A stretch of 64,000 bases of DNA, taken from positions 612,501 through 676,500 of the forward strand of contig JAJGOT010000432.1 in the NCBI GenBank assembly GCA_022457155.1, written 5' to 3'. The stretch's first letter is position 1; each line of letters opens with the position of its first letter. The notes under the pieces were generated by a model. The model was not told where the DNA came from. It searched no databases and worked only from the letters and a program-made list of their open reading frames with translations. Positions 55,234 through 64,000 of this stretch are shown piece by piece. The position numbers and the translations under genes are program-made. Source of the stretch: Cladopsammia gracilis (Eukaryota; Cnidaria; Anthozoa; Scleractinia; Dendrophylliidae).

Positions 55234-58200
55234 ATGAAGATGAACTTTCTCGTGTTTACATTTTTTATACTGGTAGCAGTTCTCCAGGGAGGTGAGTGAA
55301 CGATTCGTTTAACTACAAGCCTAGCAAACTTTTCCAGGCGTATATTATGTATATTATCAACGAGAAACACCAATGTAAGCCCGAAGGTAAAACGATTGAG
55401 ACACTGGTGTTGCGCTGCAAAGAGTTTAATTATATCATTTACACGCAGTATTTTACGAACACCCCGTCATTTGGACAAGAGATCGGGCGGGACACAAAAT
55501 CGTGGTCGCAGCATGAGAAATGTGCGTTAAAAGTGAGATAACTGCACACAAAACAGGCCACTTTTTGAAAAGGTGTTACCGACGTTACTCGAGGACCCTC
55601 GAGGGCCCGATTATATGAGCCGGGCTGGCCCAGTTAAGGCCTATTTACACGCTGCGATTTGTCGTGCCGATATGTCGGCCCCGAGAAATCGTGAAACAAA
55701 TCGGCGCGTGTAAATGGCAACCCGATGCGCGCGCGATTTCAGTCCCACATGTCGGCCGATTCGGAAAAAATCTGTGATCGCTTCACAGATGTTCCCGCGT
55801 CGGGCCCGATTTTAAGAACGAAAACGCAATCTGGACAAGAAATCACGCAAAACAAATTATATCTGCAGTATTTAAACTAACAACAACCTAAATAACCTAT
55901 TGGATACCATTTGTTTTTCAAGAAGTTCTTAGCAGAAAAGTTTTGAAATAAAAAAAGTTCATGTACAATGCTTGCACTGTACAAAGAGCGCGCGCACGAT
56001 TTGTCGTGGCCGACAAATCGGCCCGACAAATCGCAGCGTGTAAATAGGCCTTAAGCCGCGCTGGCCCGGTTTGCCGAGATCTCGGCACGCCTGTTAAACG
56101 CAACAAAAATCAACTTTGCAATTATGACAACCGGGACAGGAGTGCGTTTCTCGAAAGTCCACAAAACTTTTCAGACCCGAAAAGCTGTGTTACGTGCAGA
56201 ATGTTTACCAATAAAGATTCAGTTTTGTTGATTTTGAAAGCTAAGCAATAAAATCTTATTTTTACTACACAACTTAAGCTAATTTGTCGGCTAAAAACTT
56301 CAACGCCTTCCGTTCACGCCAGCCTGGTTAGCCGGGATCCCAGTATCGCGATGCTGGTATCCCGGCTAACCGGGCTAAAACTTTCCATGTTATCGCGTTT
56401 ATCGGGCCAGGCGTGCGTTTCTCGAAAGTCCCGAAAACTTTTCGGACCCGAAAATCTGTGTTACGTGCAGAATGTTTACCAATAAAGATTCGGTTTTTGT
56501 TGAATTTGAAAGCTAAGCAATAAAATCTTACGTTTACTACACAACTTTAGCTGATTTATGGGCTAAAAAGTTCAGCGCCTTTCGTTAGAAACTACATTTA
56601 AAAAATAGCTTTCGGGCCCGAAAAGTCTTCGGGAGCTTCGAGAAACGCACGCCAGGCGTGCGTTTCTCAAAGGTCCCGAAAACTTTTCGGGGCCGAAAAG
56701 CCTTATTTTGTGCACAGTGTTAATGACAAGAAATCAGTTTTTGTTTATTTTGAAAGCTTAGAAATAAAATTCGTAGTTGACGAAACATGTCGAGCAGGCT
56801 TGTGGGCTCTTAACTGCAGTTCCACTTGATAGAAACTGAGAATTAAAAATGGCTTTCGGGCCCAAAATATCTTCGGGACCTTTGAGAAACGCACGCCCGT
56901 GCGTTTCTTGAAACTCCCGATGTCTTTTCGGGCACGAAAACTATTTTTTAAATGTAGTTTCTCACAAAAGGCGTTGACGTTGTTAACCCACAAATCAGCT
57001 AAAGTTGTGTAGTAAACCTAAGACTTTATTGCTTAGCTTCAAAATCAACAAAAACCGAATCTTTATTGGTAAACATTTTGCACCTAACACAGCTTTTCGG
57101 GACTTCTGAGAAACGCACAGCTCGGCTAACCGGGACAGCACAAAAATTTGCCTCAGAACAAACCTGCTCGCCTGTAAATGGTCTTTTTTCTCTTTAAATT
57201 ATAAAGAGGTACACAAGAGTGCGTAAGCACGAAGTAAATCACGTGCTAAAATGCAGAAAAAATCCGCCATTTTCAGAACAACAACTTTCAGCCAAAACCG
57301 TTGATGCTAAATTTAATTCTCGTCTGGGCTGGCTCGCTTCATGTAATACCGGACTGAAAGTCATCTCGGCAAACCGGGCTCGATCTCGGCTAACCGGGCC
57401 AGCCCGCCATTATAAGACTTTTTCTATTAGTAATAGAGGTAGTTCTATTTATACGTCAGATTACGTTAGATTTGCGTCGTTTCGCAAATTAGCCTCTGAA
57501 TTGTCTCCTCCAACAAAACAGTTTTCAGAATACATCACTCAAACAAACCACTCATTTAGTATTAAAGAAACGTCGATTATCGAAGTGGATAAACTGTTAA
57601 AAGCCCTGCCACTAAATAAAGCATGTGGACTGGATGGTATCTCTACTAGGCTGTTAAGAGAGGCTGGGTCGATAATTGTCCCGTCTCTGACTCATATATT
57701 TAATCTTTCTGTTCAAACTGGCGTTTTTCCAGCAGATTGGAAAATTGCCAAAGTGACGCCTATTTACAAAGCCGACAAAAAGTGTATCCCTGACAATTAC
57801 AGACCAATTTCGGTCTTACCAGCTGTTACAAAGATTATTGAGAGAATAGTTTTTAATCAATTTTATGATTACCTGACAGAACACGGTCTACTTACAGATT
57901 TACAGTCTGGATTTAGACCTTTACATTCCACAGTGACAGCATTATTAGATGCCACAAACGAATGGCTTTTAAATATAGATAATAACCTTTTGAATGGTGT
58001 TATTTTCCTAGACCTTAAAAAAGCATTCGACACCATGGACCATGAAATACTATTGGCAAAACTAAGGCTATATGGTGTCAGTGATGCCAGCCTAAAATGG
58101 TTTGCCTCCTATCTAATAGATAGAAAACAAATAACAGCTGTGGATGGCGTACTGTCAGATAGTTGTGAAATTAAATGTGGAATACCCCAAGGATCGATAC

Positions 58201-59272
58201 TGGGGCCACTGCTTTTCATTGTCTATATTAATGATCTACCTGCTTGTGATCTAAATTCCAGCGTACGTATGTATGCGGATGATACAAGTTTGACTGTTGC
58301 TAATGCAAATGAAAGCGTTCTAGAACAAAAATTAAATCAGGATATGCATGAAGTACATAAATGGTTAAAAGCAAATAAGCTTAGCTTAAATGTCGTCAAA
58401 ACAAAGTACATGATAATTGCCAGTCAAAATAAGATCAGAAACCTGGATTATCCCTTCCAAATTCAAGTAGATAATAAATCACTGAAAAGGGAATTGACAT
58501 ATAAATATCTCGGAGTAGAGATAGATCAATCCCTTACTTGGAAAGAACATATAGACAAAATCAGTAAAAAGATTTCGGGAGGAATTGGCGCGCTAAAAAG
58601 AGTAAGGCATCTCGTTCCAAATGAAACCCTGACTACAATGTATAATTCCCTTGTGCTGCCATATTTTGATTATTGTAGCGCAATTTGGGGAACATGTGGA
58701 AAGAGACTGTCTGATACACTCCAAAGCCTCCAAAACAGAGCTGCTAGAGTGATCACCTTTTCCAATTATGATAAACGTTCGGCTGAATTACTGGATGAAC
58801 TAGTATGGGATAATCTTGAAGAAAGAAGATCAAAACAATTAGCAATATTAATGTATAAAACGCTAAATGGAGGCACTCCAAATTACCTGACAAATTTGTT
58901 TAAAAATACAAACATTATCCATTCTTACAACCTGAGAAATTCATCAGAAAATTTGTTTGTGCCTAGATCAAACAGCGAAGCTGGCAAAAACAGCTATCAG
59001 TATAGAGGCTCTGTACTTTGGAATAGCCTCTCCAGTAATGCTAAAACTCAGCCGAACGTTACAGCTTTTAAAAACATAATTAAATGATACATTTTGAGAA
59101 TAAATGTTTAGTACAAATAAAATTAACTTCGTGACCTTGTTTTTTACATTGTTATTACCTTAGTTAACTTATCAATTTTATTTCGTATTTTCTAATAAAT
59201 TAGTAATTTATAGGCACGGCTCTCAGGAAGAGCATGTATGTATGAAAGGAGAAACCGTGGATAAATAAAGAT

Positions 59273-59305
<33 letters not shown>

Positions 59306-62300
59306 TACAGATCCGTCCGAGAAACGAGCTTTTAGTGAATTTATGCGATACCTTCTGCCCTCTTATTTGTATTTCGGGTATCTCGAAAACTAAGACCTGA
59401 GATCTAATGCGTACCCGTATAATATGCCACCTAATACTGAAATCCACACAAACAATTTTGATTTCCGCACAAAAACCTCAAATCCGTACAAGTTTGGTTC
59501 CTACAAAAAGAAAATTTATCCTCAAACCCACAAAGTGTAAACAGTGATTGTCATGAGGTGTGTCCCACTCTCCGTATTCACACTCGCTCCACTGACTCGT
59601 CCCCAGTCGTCTTTCTAGGTAAGAAGCGGCAGACGCCATATAAGGTTGGAACGTTACCCACCACAGCGTAACCACCACACAGTGAACCTGTCAACCACCA
59701 CACAGTGAACCAAGGGGACTGGACACCAGATATATAAGCTGCGTTATACGATCCAGTCACGCGAAGAGTTAAAAGAGATAGATCTGATCTGATAGATAGC
59801 TGGACAGATACCTTTATTTGAACAGGGTTTCTCTTTCAGGAGTTACAAAGTAAAAAACTGATATCATTAGAGGACCTAATATCTAAACAATGATAAAAAT
59901 ATACAAATTAAATGACAATGGAAGTCAACAACATGCGGGTTTTGTTAAGAATCGAAATAGATTTAAAAAAATAAATAAATAAATAAAAAATGTCACTCTG
60001 AACATCAAAACCTATGACATTTATGATTTTTTCTTCTTTCAACTATAATTCCGGAAAAATAGGCCGAAAAAAGATCGAACAAGAAGGTAATAAAGGACGC
60101 GTGACAGCCACGTGGGCTCAGAAAATTTTTGTTACCGGGAGACCTAGGCGAGTTGGTGGAATTATCACTTTTGAACGGCTTCAACCAAGAAAACTTAAAA
60201 GAGTAGACCCGGGTAGACCCCTAAATTCTTAAAGAAGAAAGGCTAAATTAATTGTACATCCCAAATTATGGATGAAAAACAAATGTGTAAAGGAATGAGA
60301 AATCTAAGAAAAGGTGTGAAAGTTCAGTTTACGATAGTGGCAACTAAACCGATTAGGTTTACTTTGAGATCAGCAAAGGCAGTCATTGTGCTCGAATGTA
60401 ACATTTAATTGTAGCCATGAGGAAGACGGGATATTTCTCTTAAATATGCTCTTCTGGGGAGCTGAGCTCCATGCTAACTCAAAGAAATAAAACTAAACTA
60501 CTTGTAGCTATACGCAGGTAAACACATTCGCCTAGCTGTGACTGTGACATCCCGGGGGGGGGGGGGGGGGTGGGGGTACTCCCTATAATGGGCAATACGG
60601 GGATGCTCCGCCCGAAAGGGGTACCTTTTTGAGGCTGGAGGTATGTGAAAAAGGGTCGGGATTTTACGAGTTCAAGTATATGAAAGGGTAGGGATTTCAC
60701 GAAGAATAGGAAAGGGTAGCGAAAACACGCCGTTGAAATGGGCATAAAAAGGCAGGGAAAACTGCCATTTAAGTATTATAAAAAGGGTCTTTTAAAATAT
60801 ATCAAACAGACGCACGTAAAGGCTATATGAAAGGGGTACCATTTTCATTGAAAGGTATATGAAAGGGGTACAATTTTCAATGAAAGGTATATGAAAGGGG
60901 TACCTTTATTGTCAGGGTAAGGGTTTGGACCTCGGGCGGAGCATCCCCGTACAAAACTTTGTTGAGCACCCCCCGGGGTGTGACATATGTAACAGATGAG
61001 TAATGTAATCCCAACCATTACGTGATTTAACCTCCCATAAAATCCCATAAACCAAAACAATAGAATTCAGAACTTTCTAGACAGTAAACGTAAAACCGAT
61101 CTGCTCACGTCTGCAACATACTGCATAACAAGTCATGCTATGAGCGGAATAAAACTAAAGCTCTGTGAACTGTCTTGTTAAAAATACAGGAAAATTCTCT
61201 TAAAAACGACCGATAAAGTGACCTAAAATCCTCTTCAAAAGCATGCAAAGTGACAGTGTCACATTAATATCGCTGAAAATCCTAGAAAAGGAACAGTTTT
61301 TTTCAATTTCACGCGCTGAAATATAGCTTCTTGTTTGCCGTGATGGCTATTGTTTAAACAACGGTTCAATCTGGTAACGCACACCGCTTGCTGCGTGGCT
61401 GTTCACTGTGTGGTGGGTTCACTGTGTGGTGTCTGTGGTGGGTTCATTGTGTGGCGGTTCATTGTGTGGCGGTTCACTGTGTGGCGGTTCACTGTGTGGT
61501 GGTTCACTGTGTGGTGGTTACGCTGTGGTGGGTAACGTTCCAACCCCTGACGCGCGTGGGGGATAGACGCGGAACGAGAGAAGCGTGACCGAAGGGGGTG
61601 ACTGGGGACGAGTCAGCTCGCTCCAGACCTTTTGTTCAAAGACCGCGTGCATTCATGTGACCAACGCAAAAAATACGACTGTTAAGGGGGTCCTACAAAT
61701 GTTTGAAGAAGAAATTGTTGTGCAATACTTTATTTGAGGGATCTAAATCATTTGAACATTAAAAATAGAAAACTGCAAACATTTTATGACAAACGGTATT
61801 GATGGTTAGTTGTGATTTAAATTGTATTGAATACTGTTTTTTTTCGTTTCAGCTTGGGCCATAAGATGCCATCAATGCCAGCCCGACCCCGCCAGCTTAA
61901 CGACTGCTATACAGAATAATAACTTGGGAGGCCTGAGCCTTTGCAGCAAGCCCACTGACACTTTTGATTGTAGTCAAGATCCAGTTATAGGGGGCATGGC
62001 CGATTCCTGTTATACGGTTGATATCACCCTAAACACAACATTTCCGATTGGTGACATCCAGCTCTATATGCTCAACTGCTCCGTGAAGTCATCGTGCAGC
62101 ATGTTAAAGGATCAGGCGTGCGGGTCGTTGCAGACCGTATTTGCGGGTATTCCTATGGTCGGCATTAAGAATTGCGATATCAGTTGCTGCGAGGAGGATC
62201 TCTGTAATAATCCCTCGGGATCTGCAACTGCAAATACCACCACAACCCTGAATGCCGCTACAAGCCCCACGGTGAAGTCATCTGTAAAGATCACCAGCAT

Positions 62301-62367
62301 CCCTCCAAATGCCGCTTTATTTGGAATCTTTGGTTTGATTTCTGTAACTTTTATGCACGTGTTTTGA
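55234..62367 (+). CDS. Ly6/uPAR-domain GPI-anchored surface protein, 2 exons, 190 aa
   Basis: Exon 1 55234-55291 codes the signal peptide (MKMNFLVFTFFILVAVLQG). Exon 2 61853-62367 begins AWAIRCHQCQP and ends at TGA. The split is g|ct, phase 1, giving 573 nt. The mature domain has the Ly6/three-finger pattern: RCHQC near the start, about ten cysteines, and the diagnostic CC-x4-CN ending (SCCEEDLCNN). A Thr/Ser/Ala-rich stalk follows, then a hydrophobic C-terminus (AALFGIFGLISVTFMHVF) typical of a GPI-attachment signal. Such proteins sit on the outer cell surface; ligand unknown. The two exons are 6.5 kb apart, and the intron is packed with transposons. The join rests on phase, GT/AG sites and the need for a signal peptide. 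ATG 55240 is an alternative start. Confidence 0.8.
55638..56050. mobile_element. 413-bp MITE with GGCCTATTTACACGCTGCG ends
   Basis: GGCCTATTTACACGCTGCGA and its exact complement at the right, both bordered by TTAA (55634-55637, 56051-56054). The interior has repeated GTCGGCC / GGCCGAC blocks. Confidence 0.87.
56137..57120. mobile_element. Cluster of four CGTGCGTTTCTCGAAAG elements
   Basis: Units start near 56137, 56408, 56658 and 56899, with GCGTGCGTTTCTC at one end and GAGAAACGCACGC at the other. They share TTTACCAATAAAGATTCGGT and AAAGCTAAGCAATAAAAT in both orientations. Confidence 0.82.
57408..59302 (+). mobile_element. 5'-truncated LINE with reverse transcriptase domain (CR1/L2-like)
   Basis: The open frame 57219-59087 encodes reverse transcriptase: GLDGISTRLL, YRPISVLP, GFRPLHSTVTAL, FLDLKKAFDT (motif A), GIPQGSILGPLLF (motif B), YADDTSL (motif C with the catalytic YADD), KYLGVEID, then a C-terminal region ending WNSLSSNAKTQPNVTAFKN. 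The first 63 codons are read from the adjacent inverted-repeat element, not from the LINE. The endonuclease half is missing, so it cannot move on its own, but the RT domain has no stop or obvious frameshift and so looks young. 3' tail: hairpin GGCTCTCAGGAAGAGCATG, GGATAAATAAAG and a TATG microsatellite (59268-59302). It lies in the Ly6 gene intron, same strand. Confidence 0.93.
59585..61617. mobile_element. 2-kb inverted-repeat structure with GGTTCACTGTGTGGC minisatellite
   Basis: Left arm ACTGACTCGTCCCCAGTC ... GGAACGTTACCCACCACAGC is matched in reverse complement at 61510-61617. Next to the right arm, GGTTCACTGTGTGGCG units repeat about seven times (61405-61515); two inverted units lie at 59660-59700. 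The interior contains the hAT-like MITE at 60551-60978. Confidence 0.75.
60551..60978. mobile_element. 428-bp MITE with CCCGGGGGG ends and 8-bp target duplication (hAT-like)
   Basis: TGTGACAT occurs directly before (60543-60550) and after (60979-60986). Subterminal GGGGATGCTCCGCCCGA / TCGGGCGGAGCATCCCC are exact inverted repeats. The interior repeats TATGAAAGGGGTACC. An 8-bp duplication fits hAT. Confidence 0.85.
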
Positions 62368-63614
62368 ACGCAGATATTGAACTTAACTTGAGAGGAAGGC
62401 TCAGAGGCAGGTCACCTTTGCTTTTCCTTAAATTGAACACTAACTTTGCACAAACTGATTTTGTAGGCAGATGTGAAAACAGAGTATAGATCCATAGATT
62501 AAAGTGGCTCGACTGGGTGTTTGAGTGACGATACCTTTTAACTTTGAGAAACTTTAAGGTGTGTACCACCATAAACAATCCAACGGAAAATCGATCGCCA
62601 CAGCTGTACTAGTAAAAGATTAAAGTTTCAGCTGTTCAGATGGGTTACGTTTATGGAAATCGGAATTGACATAGCAACGTAATGACGTCATCTCCCATTT
62701 TACGCAAGACCGAATTTCTTGTCATCAAGAGATAATTTTGGAAAACGCTCTCTACATGTTCGACCTGACATACTTGTCTTAAGGTCTACAAAATTTTACA
62801 AATTTCTATGGAAGCGTTTTCGAGAAAATTTTGGGTGAAGTCTTAAGGCGTTAAAACACAACAAAAACAAAACAATTTTGAAATGTCATTAAAAATTATG
62901 TCTACAAGGCTTGATGAAATAATATTCTGGTCCGAAATGATTTTTGATTCAAATGGCTTTTTGATTCTAAAGCATAGAAATATGTAGTCGCGAACTGTAA
63001 TAATCATTATACTATTGTAAATTTTAGTCAGTTTTAATAATTGTAAATTTGTAGCTTCAACTTAGTTCAACTTGTAATTTTGGCCAGTTAAGTAAATTAG
63101 TAGTTTTAACTTAGTTAGCACTTTCTATTCAAGACGGCTTCCAATTAGTTTCACCAAAGCTAAATACCTTTCACTTAAATGAAGTTATTCATTGCTTCAT
63201 TCTTTCGTTCGGCAGCTGTCAATAAATGACCGGATGAAACTTTTGAAGACGAATGTAAAAGTCCCCTAATTCTTATTCTATTTTTGTTTCGCGCCCTTAA
63301 ACATGTAAAAATGTTTCGGTACACTTGCACTATATATACGTGTTATACTTCAGATCAATTCGTAAATAGTATGCTATTATTTTTTCGAACTGGTCATTCA
63401 GACCGGTCAAGTCGTAGATAGCATGCATCTAGATTTTGATGGAATTGTAGGGATATTTTTTTTTATTCTTCTGTATTGTTTACGAACTGACTAGGCTGTT
63501 CGGCGAGTTGTGAGAAATGGCTAAATCCCTTAGCATTCATTGAGCGAAAATATAATGAAGAAAAATAATCCTACTAATGTTAACAGCTGTTGGCGTAAAG
63601 CTGTTATTGTAATC
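62368..63614. other. 3' flank of the Ly6 gene, no further gene seen
   Basis: ATTAAA at about 62498 and 62617 may be poly(A) signals. The rest is AT-rich without recognisable exons or elements. Confidence 0.5.
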
Positions 63615-64000
63615 CAAGATGGCGGCCGCCCCGTGTAACACCGTACAACGTTTTGAGCTTGGTTTGTGAAGTCACATTCGAACCCCTACTGTTTTAAATC
63701 GCAAGACGCGAGGGTTGGTGGGAGGTAAGAATAGTTAATTTTGACTTTGATCACGAAACGGTTCCTCCCTTAGAACTTAGCTTGTTTAGTTTACGCTGTC
63801 ATTACTCCTTCCGCCATCTTGAAAACAAGAGTCGTCTCTCATCTCCTCTTCCCTCCTTCCCATCATCCCTCGTGCCCCAAGTCACCTGTATTTCCTAAAA
63901 GAGAGAGGACTGGGGATGACTCAGACCACTCCAAGCAGTCGCAGGTTTATCAACTTTTGAGCTGATTGTGTTAATCAAACGTCTTTAAGGATTACATGAC
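63615..64000. promoter_or_regulatory. Possible promoter/5' exon region with two YY1-type motifs
   Basis: CAAGATGGCGGC (63615-63626) and, inverted, CCGCCATCTTG (63811-63821) match the YY1 motif found at many animal start sites. GGGAGGTAAG at about 63720 is a good splice donor. A gene may begin here and continue beyond the window. Confidence 0.35.

Larger units (their letters stand above)
55608..57412. mobile_element. Nested inverted-repeat complex, outer ends GGGCTGGCC(C)
   Basis: Outer ends ATATGAGCCGGGCTGGCCC and GGGCCAGCCCGCCATTATA bound about 1.8 kb. The motif CGAGATCTCGG / CGGCTAACCGGGCC recurs inside. Two other families have inserted into it (55638-56050 and the array at 56137-57120). 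Confidence 0.75.

Overview
This is a eukaryotic, AT-rich, intron-bearing window with a very heavy load of short inverted-repeat transposons. It is most likely from a cnidarian, probably an anthozoan such as a stony coral. The evidence is animal-type genes (CHAF1B, CCDC181, a RING/B-box protein, a GPI-anchored Ly6/uPAR protein) and repeat families I associate with coral genomes. Species cannot be named from the sequence alone.

Layout. Positions 1-16878, minus strand: a RING/B-box/coiled-coil gene, read exon by exon, whose 3' end runs off the left edge. Its 9-kb third intron holds a small secreted cysteine-rich protein gene on the opposite strand (10392-10661). Positions 17200-28164, plus strand: CHAF1B, the p60 subunit of chromatin assembly factor 1, reconstructed as 14 exons (687 aa). 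It shares a 321-bp divergent promoter with the RING gene, and that promoter carries a consensus E2F site. Positions 30116-38051, plus strand: CCDC181, four exons, 448 aa. Positions 38000-46300 look gene-free and full of palindromic elements. A short intronless gene of unknown function lies at 46338-46697. Positions 55234-62367, plus strand: a two-exon Ly6/uPAR-domain protein whose 6.5-kb intron holds nested inverted-repeat elements, a 5'-truncated LINE with a 622-codon open frame, and a 2-kb inverted-repeat structure with minisatellites. The last 1.6 kb shows no certain gene.

The most interesting signals are RNA-level. A complete type I hammerhead ribozyme can be folded at 49596-49640, with a second at 50704-50748 (minus). 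A core variant at 50023-50065 lies in the loop of a near-perfect hairpin. At least four decayed relics are scattered through the window, which points to repeated insertion of hammerhead-bearing Penelope-like or retrozyme-like elements. Other notable points: six or seven ASF1-binding-like motifs in the CHAF1B tail, where I recall two in human p60; a tandem duplication in which one copy keeps the empty site of a 1.3-kb transposon and the other holds the insertion; and a palindromic tRNA-Thr-like SINE dimer flanked by a 13-bp target duplication.

Exon boundaries were read by eye from GT/AG sites, phase and recalled family alignment. No search or folding program was run.
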